In this document: piece after piece, positions 1-7,896 of the stretch
How positions within the stretch are numbered: the stretch's first letter is position 1
Layout: each line of letters starts with the position of its first letter
Source of the DNA: CBDEUK01 sp965250225
GTDB lineage: Bacteria > Pseudomonadota > Gammaproteobacteria > Eutrophobiales > Eutrophobiaceae
Reading direction: 5' to 3'
Assembly: GCA_965250225.1 (NCBI GenBank)
Contig: CBDFNQ010000037.1
Span: forward strand, 206,902 to 270,901
Length of the DNA: 64,000 nucleotides
Position numbers and translations under genes: made by a program
Notes under the pieces: generated by a model
Told to the model about the DNA's origin: nothing
Databases searched by the model: none
Seen by the model: only the letters and a program-made list of their open reading frames with translations

Positions 1-478
1 CAGCCTTGACTTCATCATCACTGAACTGACCACCGCCTCGAGGAGGCATCATAAAACCGCCAGGACCAGTGAATCCATTGATCGCATTGTTATACAAGGT
101 GTCTTTCCCCTGAGCAGCTCTTGGTGCCCAGTCTTCTGCATTGCCGACAACTGGCGAGCCAATTCCTGGCACACTATGGCAAGCGATACACATGCCGTTA
201 TAAACCTCTTCGCCACTTTTACCGCCAGCTGTTGTAGTGGCCATTTCTTCTGTAGCTTCTTCGGTTTCACCAGCGACACTGACTTCACCGACTGGAGCGG
301 TTTGTTCAACCATCTCAGCAGCTTGTTCAGTCATCCTCTTGGCCTGCCTTTCCATCTCAGCCTCTTCATCAATCCCGAACATGCGCCCGAGGAACATGAA
401 CGACCCCATAGCAATGGTGATCAGGGCAGTCACTATTGCAAAATTTCGGAAAAATATTTTATCTTGTTCTTTGCTCAT
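1..478 (-). CDS. Cytochrome c5-type protein, C-terminus cut by window edge
   Basis: Monoheme c-type cytochrome that would shuttle electrons in the periplasm or at the membrane. The start at 478 (MSKEQDK) is followed by one hydrophobic segment (about residues 12-30), an acidic/alanine-rich linker, then a heme site CIACH after GEEVYNGM. The tail contains GGFMMPPRGG, which supplies the methionine heme ligand, and the reading frame is still open at base 1. A membrane anchor, a linker and a c5-type fold are usual in proteobacterial cytochrome c5 proteins. Its partners are not in view. The family call is secure; the exact electron acceptor is unknown. Confidence 0.85.
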   Translation of the reverse strand, partial: MSKEQDKIFFRNFAIVTALITIAMGSFMFLGRMFGIDEEAEMERQAKRMTEQAAEMVEQTAPVGEVSVAGETEEATEEMATTTAGGKSGEEVYNGMCIACHSVPGIGSPVVGNAEDWAPRAAQGKDTLYNNAINGFTGPGGFMMPPRGGGQFSDDEVKA

Positions 479-622
479 CTTGGATTCCTCTAAAATATTG
501 TTACTTACGTTATTTGAACGTACTACTTATCATTATTGTCCAGGCTTGTTTTTTGATGAAGTATACATTTTGCCGAAGCTCGTGGAAACAGCCATTTATT
601 TTGCAAAAAGATTTTTTATTCC

Positions 623-1171
623 CTATTTTAATAGTTTCCCGAGTAAATCATCCACCATACTTCCATCACCGTCTGCATCCAGAAACGATGTTAATAGATT
701 TGTTGCACCTGAACCTTGAGACTGACCACCACCTAACAAGGAGGCCAGAGCCCCTCCCGTTGAAGATTGTTTACCCAGGCTTCCCATGACCATGGTAGCA
801 ACGATAGGAAGCATCTTTTTCAAAATGGAGGGATCAATGCCTGTCTGGTTTGCTGCGTTTGCAGCAACTTTACGACTAACATCTTTACTACCAAGCAAAT
901 GTCCTAGGATAGAATTGCCATCATTCACTGTCCCTTGACTAGACAGGTTGTTCGGATCATCAAGGTATTGACTGTGGCTCCCCTTGCTCAGGGCAGAAAC
1001 CAGAGAGCCTAGTCCGCCCTGGTTGACATTGTTTTTTAATCCTCCGGCTAATGCCGGGATGAGTTGTGCCAGTGCAGAATTGGTCTGGCCAGAATCAAGT
1101 CCAAATTGTTTGGCCAGTTGACCGACTGCGCCGCCGCCCTGTGCTTCTAGTATGGTTTTTAGCAGGCTCAT
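623..1171 (-). CDS. DUF937 family protein
   Basis: 182-residue protein starting MSLLKTILEAQGGGAVGQLA. It is rich in Gly/Ala/Leu and has repeated short helical stretches (LAQLIPALAGGL, ILKKMLPIVATMVMGSL), the pattern of the DUF937 family. The C-terminus ends with an acidic DADGDGS segment and LLGKLLK, also typical. No signal peptide is seen, and the biochemical role of the family is not established. An IS630 element lies immediately upstream of its start (element edge at 1196, start codon at 1171), so its native promoter has probably been displaced and it may now depend on element-derived or weak local transcription. Confidence 0.75.
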   Translation of the reverse strand: MSLLKTILEAQGGGAVGQLAKQFGLDSGQTNSALAQLIPALAGGLKNNVNQGGLGSLVSALSKGSHSQYLDDPNNLSSQGTVNDGNSILGHLLGSKDVSRKVAANAANQTGIDPSILKKMLPIVATMVMGSLGKQSSTGGALASLLGGGQSQGSGATNLLTSFLDADGDGSMVDDLLGKLLK

Positions 1172-1195
1172 TTTCCCTCTCTCCGATCCGTTATA

Positions 1196-2295
1196 TACTC
1201 AATCAACTTCAAGTTGCAGGATCGATGATCTGAAAGTTATCATTAATTCTATCGTTCAATGAGTCCGCGATATCCGGTAAAGTGTTTTTGAAAAAGTCAT
1301 CGATTTGCTCACGAAATTCCTTGGCCGAATGGAAATAGTGGTTATTACGGACGTGTTCGTTCATCACTTTCCATAAACGTTCTATCGGATTCAAATTAGG
1401 ACTATAAGGCGGCAGGATGTGTATCTTAATATTAAGTTCGTTTGCCTTTTCTTTAACACTCGCCGCCTTATGATAACCCGCCCCATCAACTATCCAGTGA
1501 AGGGTGTTTGCATCAACGTATTGCGCTCGTAATTTGGATAGAAAATCAACAATGCTGTCGGCATTAATCGTGTCATAGGTTTCTGTCACCGTGTTTGACA
1601 AGGCATTGAGTTCAATCGCACCTAATAGGTTAATCCGTGTGCGACTCGCGGTTGTTTTGATAAGCTTATTTGTCCCTCTCTTTATCCAACCGTGACTCAA
1701 TTTCGTCGACTGTGTCGGATGCACGCCATCACCAAACAAAATAGGCTCATCAGCACCGACGTTTGCTTTCAATACGTCATACTGCTTGATAAAGGCATGT
1801 TGTTGTTCAACATCGGCTTTGGCGGGGATCCCTTTGGGTTGTTTATAAACAAATCCTTGACGATGCAACCATTTATGTAAACCCGATACCGTGTAGTCAA
1901 CCCCATAACGGGTCTTGATGTAAGCCACAATTTGGTGGTTATGTTGATATAGATGTGCTGTCAGATGTGCGAGTAATTCGTCACATTGTCGCTTGCTTAA
2001 TTTCTCCTCGGAACCGCCGTTTGCACAGTGCAATTTCTGCTCTCCGGTATAGTCCTTCAAGTGACGAAGTATACAGGTTTCATGTTTGCGCAAGGCTTGC
2101 GCTATCATCGTTGTGCTCCATCCTTCAGAATTCAGTAATACGGCTTTGATACGATCACCTTCCCGGATATCTCGCACTTGCTTATGTCGTGCTTCTAATT
2201 TCAATTTGTTTTCTGCGGTTAATTCAATCTTGCTCATAGGTGATAGACTGATCTCTTAATTCATAAACATCAAGCTCTTTCATCGATCTTGGGTA
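1196..2295 (-). mobile_element. IS630-type insertion sequence, intact copy 1
   Basis: 1100-bp element whose ends (TACTCAAT... and ...CTTGGGTA) are defined by comparison with two more copies at 52447-54648. It is flanked by TA on both sides (1194-1195 and 2296-2297), the target duplication expected for IS630/Tc1-type transposition. The ends have only a short imperfect inverted repeat (TACTCAA/TACCCAA). One transposase gene fills it. It separates the DUF937 gene from the BON/LysM gene. Near identity to the other copies implies recent movement. Confidence 0.93.
1209..2237 (-). CDS. IS630 family transposase
   Basis: 342-residue single-frame transposase. The N-terminal part (about residues 1-130) is a pair of helix-turn-helix/winged-helix regions that would bind the element ends. 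The catalytic DDE domain follows, with Asp170 in LFGDGVHPTQ, Asp251 in WIVDGAGYHK and Glu286 in NLNPIERLWK. The family length is about 340 residues, so this copy looks complete. It matches the transposase at 53316-54344 almost residue for residue. It catalyses cut-and-paste movement into TA sites. Confidence 0.95.
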   Translation of the reverse strand: MSKIELTAENKLKLEARHKQVRDIREGDRIKAVLLNSEGWSTTMIAQALRKHETCILRHLKDYTGEQKLHCANGGSEEKLSKRQCDELLAHLTAHLYQHNHQIVAYIKTRYGVDYTVSGLHKWLHRQGFVYKQPKGIPAKADVEQQHAFIKQYDVLKANVGADEPILFGDGVHPTQSTKLSHGWIKRGTNKLIKTTASRTRINLLGAIELNALSNTVTETYDTINADSIVDFLSKLRAQYVDANTLHWIVDGAGYHKAASVKEKANELNIKIHILPPYSPNLNPIERLWKVMNEHVRNNHYFHSAKEFREQIDDFFKNTLPDIADSLNDRINDNFQIIDPAT

Positions 2296-2316
2296 TATAC
2301 TTCATGATTTGCAGGT

Positions 2317-2808
2317 TTATGACTCTAGTGGAATACGTATTTTCTGACCGGGGTATATTTTATCCGGATCTTCAATGACCTCACGGTTAGCTTCAAAGAT
2401 TTTAGGATATTCCATTGCATTGCCATAATATTCTTTGGCAATCTTGCTTAAGCTGTCGCCAGATTTGATGGTGTAAAATTCGACTTTCTGATCATCTTCA
2501 GGAACCAGCTGATTATCTCCGGCATCGCCGTCTGCAGAGGCGACCATATTGGCGTCTTTGACCTTCAGTCCACCGGTGTATACGTCGATCACACCTTTTA
2601 CATTACCTGCCATCAAAACCGCTTTTTGATGGGCGGCGACTGAATCACAATCTCCACACAGGCTAACGATACCGCTTTCGTATGTGACCTCCAGATTTTC
2701 GACACCTGGATTATTGTCCCCTATATGTGCCTTGATTTTCTCAGCGGCATCTTCGTCTTTATTAAATAGTTTGCGTCCAATGTCTTTCACAAAACCGAAT
2801 AAACTCAT
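2317..2808 (-). CDS. BON and LysM domain protein (Kbp/YgaU-like)
   Basis: 163 residues when started at 2808 (MSLFGFVKDIGRKLF). That start has a good ribosome site (GAGAAGG) seven or so bases upstream and matches the N-terminus of E. coli Kbp/YgaU; an in-frame upstream start adds only six residues. A BON domain (about residues 20-85) is followed by a LysM domain near the C-terminus (FYTIKSGDSLSKIAKEYYG ... IYPGQKIRIP). In E. coli the homologue is a cytoplasmic potassium-binding protein, and I infer the same here. An IS630 copy sits just downstream of the stop codon. Confidence 0.85.
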   Translation of the reverse strand: MSLFGFVKDIGRKLFNKDEDAAEKIKAHIGDNNPGVENLEVTYESGIVSLCGDCDSVAAHQKAVLMAGNVKGVIDVYTGGLKVKDANMVASADGDAGDNQLVPEDDQKVEFYTIKSGDSLSKIAKEYYGNAMEYPKIFEANREVIEDPDKIYPGQKIRIPLES

Positions 2809-2917
2809 TATCCTTCTCCCGTTCAAGTGTTATTAAATTATCCAGTTCTGTAGGCTCTTATTTTTAGGCCTCTGTGTCAATCAGCAATGTGACAGGAATC
2901 TGGTTGAATTGTCGAAG

Positions 2918-2949
2918 TTGCACCAGTTCACGGCCTTTTTTGCTATGAT
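2918..2949 (+). promoter_or_regulatory. Probable promoter of tRNA-Arg
   Basis: An extended -10 (TGCTATGAT, 2941-2949) matches the TGn-TATAAT class. A weak TTGCAC at 2918-2923 could act as -35, but the 20-bp spacer is long. Transcription would begin near 2956, so the heptamer repeat array would lie in the precursor leader. Confidence 0.45.
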
Positions 2950-2958
2950 GAAAATATA

Positions 2959-3022
2959 GGGAATAGGGAATAGGGAATAGGGAATAGGGAATAGGGAATA
3001 GGGAATAGGGAATAGGGAATAG
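2959..3022 (+). repeat. Heptanucleotide tandem repeat (GGGAATA)x9
   Basis: Nine perfect copies of GGGAATA plus one extra G run head to tail, ending 11 bases before the mature tRNA-Arg. The array lies between the inferred -10 element and the tRNA, so it would be transcribed in the 5' leader removed by RNase P. Perfect short repeats of this kind change copy number by slippage. No repeat of the same unit was seen elsewhere in the window. Confidence 0.95.
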
Positions 3023-3033
3023 AAATTAACAAT

Positions 3034-3110
3034 GCGCCCGTAGCTCAGCTGGATAGAGTGCCGCCCTCCGAAGGCGGAGGTCACAGGTTCGACTCCTGTC
3101 GGGCGCGCCA
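3034..3110 (+). tRNA. tRNA-Arg (anticodon CCG)
   Basis: 77-nt tRNA with acceptor arms GCGCCCG and CGGGCGC, D-arm containing AGCTCAGCTGGATAGAGT, anticodon stem CCGCC/GGCGG enclosing loop CTCCGAA (anticodon CCG), T-arm CAGGTTCGACTCCTG, discriminator G and encoded CCA end. It reads CGG arginine codons. The opposite-strand reading frame here is the familiar false protein produced by antisense tRNA sequence. Confidence 0.97.
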
Positions 3111-3242
3111 TATTTTCAGGTTTATTGCTTTCCAGAATACTTCGCTAAAGATCATGTCTCAGAAAATAATTCTGACTCTTACTTATTTCTATTTTTTTGA
3201 ACAAAACTGAGATACTACGAAAACAGCCATTCAAACATATAA

Positions 3243-3265
3243 AAGTTGTATATTATATACATTTA
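3243..3265. promoter_or_regulatory. Candidate NsrR operator upstream of nsrR
   Basis: The sequence AAGTTGTATAT-T-ATATACATTTA has the 11-1-11 inverted layout of NsrR sites (AAGATGCATTT type). The half-site AAGTTGYATAT recurs in the norS-nirC intergenic region. It would give autoregulation of nsrR. No experimental support is available from sequence. Confidence 0.45.
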
Positions 3266-3273
3266 TTATGTAC

Positions 3274-3291
3274 TATCTAATGCATTAGATA
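3274..3291. promoter_or_regulatory. Perfect 18-bp palindrome before nsrR
   Basis: TATCTAATGCATTAGATA is a perfect palindrome centred about 23 bp upstream of the nsrR start codon. Its position between the putative promoter and the start suits a repressor operator. The TGCA core also resembles the centre of NsrR half-sites, so it may be a second NsrR site or a site for another dimeric regulator. Confidence 0.4.
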
Positions 3292-3305
3292 TAAAATAAT
3301 TTACT

Positions 3306-3725
3306 ATGCAATTAACACGTTATTCAGACTATTCTTTACGAGTACTTATGTACTTAGCATTAAATCCGGAAAGACTCGGTAACATTTCAGAGATAGCTGA
3401 ATCCTTTAATATTTCTCGAAACCATTTAATTAAAGTCGTGAATCATCTAGTTAAACTAGGTTATATCAATTCTAAACGCGGCCGTAGTGGCGGCCTTGAA
3501 TTAGCATATGAACCGGATTCAATCAGCATTGGTGAAGTCGTACGTAACACAGAGCAAACCTTAGACGTAATAAATTGTGCCGAACCTGTTTGTCCGTTTA
3601 TTCCCGCATGTAATCTCAAATCAGCATTAAATGAAGCAACAGAAGCTTTTTTAGGTGTTTTGGATCAATATACGTTGGCCAAAATCATTAAGAACAAAAA
3701 TAAATTAAAATTTTTATTAGCCTGA
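3306..3725 (+). CDS. nsrR: Rrf2-family NO-sensing repressor NsrR
   Basis: 139-residue Rrf2-type winged-helix protein beginning MQLTRYSDYSLRVLMYLA, closely resembling E. coli NsrR in the DNA-binding part (ISRNHLIKVVNHLVKLGY, RGRSGG). Three cysteines, Cys91, Cys96 and Cys102, in the NCAEPVCPFIPAC pattern would hold an Fe-S cluster that NO destroys, relieving repression. It lies convergent with, and overlaps by 9 bp, the last gene of the sNOR operon, and a nirC gene follows that operon. This context supports NO/nitrite control. Regulation of the neighbours is inferred from the operator-like sequences. Confidence 0.9.
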   Translation: MQLTRYSDYSLRVLMYLALNPERLGNISEIAESFNISRNHLIKVVNHLVKLGYINSKRGRSGGLELAYEPDSISIGEVVRNTEQTLDVINCAEPVCPFIPACNLKSALNEATEAFLGVLDQYTLAKIIKNKNKLKFLLA

Positions 3726-4322
3726 ACCCTGTAAGGTCTGCGTGTTATACTTTTCTTTATCTTTTTTTATTTCGCGATAATCTTTAGAAAACAATTGCAC
3801 AAGCCAATAGAAAGAGAGGATGGTAGCAATAATAAGAAAATACTTGCCTAATAAGACTTGTTCGTTTAATTGATAAAAATTACATAAGCGATTCGGCGAC
3901 ACCAGGTATAACCAGCCCAGACGATATAGCATTGTTAGAAATTCAATTTTTACGACAGCCCTACCAATAACATTCATTTTTTCCCAACTAATAGCTAATG
4001 GAATACCGACTAACATTGACAATGACAGGTATTTTGCAGTTGCCATAAAAGAACCTGCTAATGAAGCATCCAGCGCTCGTGGCACCATCCAGTAAGCACC
4101 AATAAAAATACATAATAGTATCCCCGCCAGGCCTTTCTCATTAATTAATAATAAAACAGTATTATTTTTTAAATGTTTATTCCCATAAACATAGCCGATC
4201 AAAATAAGGCATGGTATTTGAATCAATACATGCCTTGGCATAGAGGCTTCCAGCCACTGTCCGAATGGAGAATAAGTAAGCGCATATAAACCAAGCAGAA
4301 AAATTAGTCCTGAGCGCATCAT
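3717..4322 (-). CDS. Membrane protein of the sNOR operon (orf1)
   Basis: 201-residue integral membrane protein with about six hydrophobic segments and a basic C-terminal tail (YREIKKDKEKYNT). Its start overlaps the senC stop (ATGA-type overlap at 4319-4322), so it is translationally coupled. I do not recognise a domain. By position it corresponds to the unnamed orf1 of norSY-senC-orf1 clusters in ammonia-oxidising bacteria. A role in assembling or stabilising the heme-copper reductase is an inference from synteny only. Confidence 0.65.
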   Translation of the reverse strand: MMRSGLIFLLGLYALTYSPFGQWLEASMPRHVLIQIPCLILIGYVYGNKHLKNNTVLLLINEKGLAGILLCIFIGAYWMVPRALDASLAGSFMATAKYLSLSMLVGIPLAISWEKMNVIGRAVVKIEFLTMLYRLGWLYLVSPNRLCNFYQLNEQVLLGKYFLIIATILSFYWLVQLFSKDYREIKKDKEKYNTQTLQGSG

Positions 4323-4942
4323 AAAAAAGTTGTTTTAGTTTGCTTGCGTATGCGTGCAATGATCTGCGCTTGGGCTTGATGATCGTAGATACCGATTAAA
4401 CGACCATTTTGATCCAGTAGATGAATTGCTGCATTGTGATCGAAGCCGCCACGTTCATTCGGTATAACAACGATATCAAAATCGTTTAAAAGCTGAGAGA
4501 GTTTTTCTGGATCTTTAAGCCGTAAAGCATTCCAGTTACGCGTATCTTTGGTGTATCGTTTAACGTATGAATTAAGCTTATCAGGTGTATCCTGTTCGAC
4601 ATCAAAACTGATATTCACTATCTGTACTTGATCTTCGAGACCTAATTCTTCCAATTCAGTCTTTATTGACTTAAAAATAAACCCTAATGCATGACATAGA
4701 TCAGGACAATTAGTATAGATAAAATCTACCAGAACAATTTTGCCTTCATATTCAGAAAAATTTACACTTTCGTAATCCTGATTTTCAAATGTTAAATCCG
4801 TTAATACTCTTGGTGATTCTAGCACCTTAAGTCTTCTAGCTGTTTCACTAGTAAAAGCTTGAAGGCCATCTGTTCCCTGCCACCATAAAGTGGAAGAAAA
4901 TAGTAGTACGCAGAGAGCGCTGCTAATACTAAGACGATTCAC
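4319..4942 (-). CDS. senC: SCO1/SenC family copper chaperone
   Basis: 207 residues: one N-terminal signal/anchor segment (SALCVLLFSSTLWW), then a thioredoxin-like domain. The copper site is intact: Cys79 and Cys83 in YTNCPDLCH and a conserved histidine at about 169 (FDHNAAIH). SCO proteins deliver copper to the CuA centre of subunit II. This fits the neighbour norS, which carries a CuA motif. It overlaps norY by 4 bp and orf1 by 4 bp, indicating one operon. Confidence 0.9.
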   Translation of the reverse strand: MNRLSISSALCVLLFSSTLWWQGTDGLQAFTSETARRLKVLESPRVLTDLTFENQDYESVNFSEYEGKIVLVDFIYTNCPDLCHALGFIFKSIKTELEELGLEDQVQIVNISFDVEQDTPDKLNSYVKRYTKDTRNWNALRLKDPEKLSQLLNDFDIVVIPNERGGFDHNAAIHLLDQNGRLIGIYDHQAQAQIIARIRKQTKTTFL

Positions 4943-6399
4943 GATGTTGCTATATTAACTTTGCTTATTCGAGTTAGAAAACGATAAGCAAAAACTAATG
5001 CGCCAAGAACTACCAGAGTCGCAAATACCGAACCGATACGATCATACGGTAACCATTCGCTTAAATGCGCAGCCCAACGACGCGGCACACTTTCTTTGCC
5101 ACCTAGAAGAAACATCGTGACAAAACCCATTCCGCCTAATAAATAAAACCAGTAAGCAACCGTATCGATAAAACCTGTCTTTTTACCATTACTTTGTGCC
5201 AGGTAATACATGAATCCAAAGATCATCGGTACAACACCTAATAATAAATAAGTATGAAAATGACCGGGCACCCATAAGGTATTATGCATCACATTATTAA
5301 CACTAATCGTACCGTCTACAACCGCAGGGATTACACCGCAAGCCCAACCCAACATGGATAACATCAGTAGGCCTGATGTAACATCCCACTTTATTCCAGA
5401 ACGATATACAATCGTCAATGCACCATAAGCCGTCACAACCAATACCGGAAAACCGCTCATATAAGAAACGACTTGGCCCAAGATCAATGCCCATGTCGGC
5501 ATAGCAAAATCCATTAACAAATGATGCGGGTAAACTGACATCACCATTAGGGTAGAAGCTGTCCAGGCCAAAAGGAATACCTTCGTTGACTTCCATGGCC
5601 GCTGTGTATATTGCGGTAATATCTCATAAACTGCGATGACAGCCTGATAAATCGTGGCATTGATAAACACATGCCCAAAGAAGAAAATGAGGTTCTTTAC
5701 CAAAAGAGGATCAAGTTCAAATGCCGGGTTATAAAGGTTTACTAAACTCAACACCAGTACAACGGCACCCGCAACTATGCCTGCAATATTAACGATTAAG
5801 ACCATGGTACTGGCAATAACAGCCGGTGGTGGTGCTTCATCTTGGCTGTTGAAAAATAACTGTGGCCACCCCAATGCTTTTCCGAGATTGCCATATTTCT
5901 TCATAATGGCACGTGCCGTATCCAGATAAAGCAATAGAAAACCAACGCCAATTAATAACAGTCCCACTAAAAAACTGGCAGCCGCGTGATTACTCCATAT
6001 GCCTTTGCCCATCGCGGGTAGCGGATACAAAAACGTCCATGCTGCCGCAAATTTACCAAGGAATATCGACCCAAGTATTAGCACAACACCAATAAGAAAG
6101 AAGACTAAATTAGCAATTAATATTGGCGTACTTAAACTGACATGACGTGATAAAAAGAACCACATCACTGCGCTAGCAGCTAAACCTGATACCCCTACCA
6201 TCCCCACGCCATGGGCAGTCATGATCTGATAAAAATATTCAGGACCTAAACCTAACCACTGACTTTGTTCATAACGCAGCGTAGTACCAAAAACCATCAT
6301 TAATAAAAAGACAACGGCACTGATTGCCAAATAAGTCAGAAGTGTTTTGCGTGCAGCGTTGCTTAAATTTGGATGAACTACAGAAATGGATGCTGACAT
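4939..6399 (-). CDS. norY: Heme-copper NO reductase catalytic subunit (sNOR type)
   Basis: 486 residues with about 12 membrane segments, a heme-copper oxidase superfamily subunit I. Heme ligands are His63 (TAHGVGMV), His380 and His382 (VPGHFH); CuB ligands are His243 (FFGHVFIN) and His292-His293 (YPHH). The position four residues after the first CuB histidine is Asn247, not the cross-linked Tyr of A/B-type oxidases nor the Glu of cNOR. With a CuA subunit, SenC and orf1 around it, this matches the sNOR (norSY-senC-orf1) family, inferred to reduce NO to N2O. It could still have some oxidase activity; biochemistry is needed to decide. Confidence 0.82.
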   Translation of the reverse strand: MSASISVVHPNLSNAARKTLLTYLAISAVVFLLMMVFGTTLRYEQSQWLGLGPEYFYQIMTAHGVGMVGVSGLAASAVMWFFLSRHVSLSTPILIANLVFFLIGVVLILGSIFLGKFAAAWTFLYPLPAMGKGIWSNHAAASFLVGLLLIGVGFLLLYLDTARAIMKKYGNLGKALGWPQLFFNSQDEAPPPAVIASTMVLIVNIAGIVAGAVVLVLSLVNLYNPAFELDPLLVKNLIFFFGHVFINATIYQAVIAVYEILPQYTQRPWKSTKVFLLAWTASTLMVMSVYPHHLLMDFAMPTWALILGQVVSYMSGFPVLVVTAYGALTIVYRSGIKWDVTSGLLMLSMLGWACGVIPAVVDGTISVNNVMHNTLWVPGHFHTYLLLGVVPMIFGFMYYLAQSNGKKTGFIDTVAYWFYLLGGMGFVTMFLLGGKESVPRRWAAHLSEWLPYDRIGSVFATLVVLGALVFAYRFLTRISKVNIATS

Positions 6400-6415
6400 T
6401 TTATTTCTCCTGATT

Positions 6416-6943
6416 TTATTCGGCGACGACTTTTATAGACGACAGCATGGCATGGTGTGCCATACCACAATATTCCATGCACAGAATCTTATAGGTTCCT
6501 GGCGAATTAAATGTATATTCAAGTTTATTAATATAACCAGGCATCGCTTGCGTTTGTGCCAATAGGGTTAACGATTCATCATAGAGTCCAAAACCATGAT
6601 TTACATCGCCACTTGTTACATTAAATAACACCGGTTTATTGGCCTTGACCTCATTACTACTTAATTTCCAATACCACTGAAAACCTTCTGCATCGATTAT
6701 TTGTGTCTCAGCAGAGTTATTTTCTCTATGCTGAGCGGCATATGGCATTCCCTGAAATGAACTGAAAGACACCACGATAAAACCTGCAATAAGCACCCAG
6801 AACAGTCCTGTTCGAACAGCATAAAAACGTTTTTTTACAGGGTCATAATCCGTTTCCTGACCAGAATTCATAACAACGAATATAAAAGCAGCGATCACAA
6901 GCAGCATTAACACTAATGAAATAGTCCAAGCAATTTCCTGCAT
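6416..6943 (-). CDS. norS: CuA-containing subunit II of sNOR
   Basis: 175 residues: two N-terminal membrane segments (about 5-25 and 44-62) and a periplasmic cupredoxin domain. The CuA site is complete: His116 (VNHGFGL), Cys155, Cys159, His163 and Met166 in CMEYCGMAHHAM, with the electron-entry aromatic region FQWYW. It is shorter than standard cox subunit II. It is the first gene of the norS-norY-senC-orf1 operon and is divergent from nirC. Electrons would enter from a soluble cytochrome c such as the c4 or c5 proteins in this window (inference). Confidence 0.85.
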   Translation of the reverse strand: MQEIAWTISLVLMLLVIAAFIFVVMNSGQETDYDPVKKRFYAVRTGLFWVLIAGFIVVSFSSFQGMPYAAQHRENNSAETQIIDAEGFQWYWKLSSNEVKANKPVLFNVTSGDVNHGFGLYDESLTLLAQTQAMPGYINKLEYTFNSPGTYKILCMEYCGMAHHAMLSSIKVVAE

Positions 6944-6975
6944 AGCTCATCTCCTAATTTGCCAAACATTATTTA

Positions 6976-6998
6976 TTATTATATATTATATGCAACTT
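6976..6998. promoter_or_regulatory. Candidate NsrR operator between norS and nirC
   Basis: The right half, read on the minus strand, is AAGTTGCATAT, the same half-site found upstream of nsrR; the left half TTATTATATAT is weaker. The 101-bp divergent region must hold promoters for both norS and nirC, so one site could repress both. A further AAGATGATGTTTT next to the nirC start may be a half-site. Confidence 0.45.
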
Positions 6999-7044
6999 TA
7001 AATAAGTCAAAGTATTTCTATTATTCCATCCAAGATGATGTTTT

Positions 7045-7824
7045 ATGTATAAAGAAACGATCAATTATTTCGCTACGCTAGCGGAACAAAAGGCAACAAT
7101 GCTTAATCAATCACCATTGGCTTTCCTGGTCGGAGCAATGATGGCCGGGGCCTATGTCGGACTCGGTATTATTTTGATTTTTAGTGTTGCCGGACAAGTG
7201 CCAATTGCTTTCCAAAAGTTAATCATGGGAGCAACTTTCGGTATTGCTCTTACACTTGTTGTCTTTGCTGGTTCTGAACTTTTTACCGGTCATACCATGT
7301 ACATGGTCTTAGGTTATTTAAAAAAGAAAACCGGCTTACTGGACCTAAGCAAGGTCTGGAGTGCAACCTGGTTGGGAAACTTGTTCGGTTCTGTTCTGCT
7401 TGCTCTAATCTTTGTTGCGGGTGGTGGTGGCGAGCTACTTCATGGTGGCATAGGTTTATTACACAAGGTTGCCGAATACAAAATGAACTCGCCAGTCGTT
7501 GAACTTATCTCAAGAGCTATATTGTGTAATTGGTTAGTTTGTCTTGCACTATGGATGTCTGCAAGATTAACGAATGAAGTCGCAAAATGTATTGCTATTT
7601 TTTGGTGTCTGCTTGCGTTTATTGCCAGTGGATTTGAGCACAGTGTCGCTAATATGACCTTATTATCGATCGCTTTACTAAGTCAGCACCCTGACAGCAT
7701 CACATTGCTCGGTATGATACATAATCTGGTTTGGGTCACAGTAGGTAACATCATTGGGGGCAGTTTATTTATGGGGCTAGGATACTGGAAGGCAAATCCA
7801 CAATCTGTAATACCAAGTCAATAA
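7045..7824 (+). CDS. nirC: Nitrite transporter NirC (FNT family)
   Basis: 259 residues with six hydrophobic segments and high similarity to E. coli NirC, including MAGAYVGLGIILIF, MGATFGIALTLVV, GSELFTGHTM, LCNWLVCLA and CLLAFIASGFEHSVANM. FNT channels move nitrite or formate with protons across the inner membrane; the NirC-type residues favour nitrite. It is divergent from norS, so nitrite export or import is likely coordinated with NO detoxification. No nitrite reductase gene is in the window. Confidence 0.92.
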   Translation: MYKETINYFATLAEQKATMLNQSPLAFLVGAMMAGAYVGLGIILIFSVAGQVPIAFQKLIMGATFGIALTLVVFAGSELFTGHTMYMVLGYLKKKTGLLDLSKVWSATWLGNLFGSVLLALIFVAGGGGELLHGGIGLLHKVAEYKMNSPVVELISRAILCNWLVCLALWMSARLTNEVAKCIAIFWCLLAFIASGFEHSVANMTLLSIALLSQHPDSITLLGMIHNLVWVTVGNIIGGSLFMGLGYWKANPQSVIPSQ

Positions 7825-7896
7825 ACATAGATTATGTATCCAATAATAGATAAGCTTGTTTCTCTTTAACAAATACAAGAACCAGATCATTTGAAT

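Noticed and set aside
2959..3022. Possible CRISPR array
   Set aside because: 7-bp units with no spacers and no cas genes; it is a simple tandem repeat.
2881..3111. 76-residue minus-strand reading frame (MARPTGVEPVTSAFGG…)
   Set aside because: It is the antisense of the tRNA-Arg plus the heptamer array; this false protein is produced by any such tRNA sequence.
4939..6943. Ordinary aa3-type cytochrome c oxidase
   Set aside because: Asn at the Tyr position, no subunit III, and the norSY-senC-orf1 order favour sNOR.
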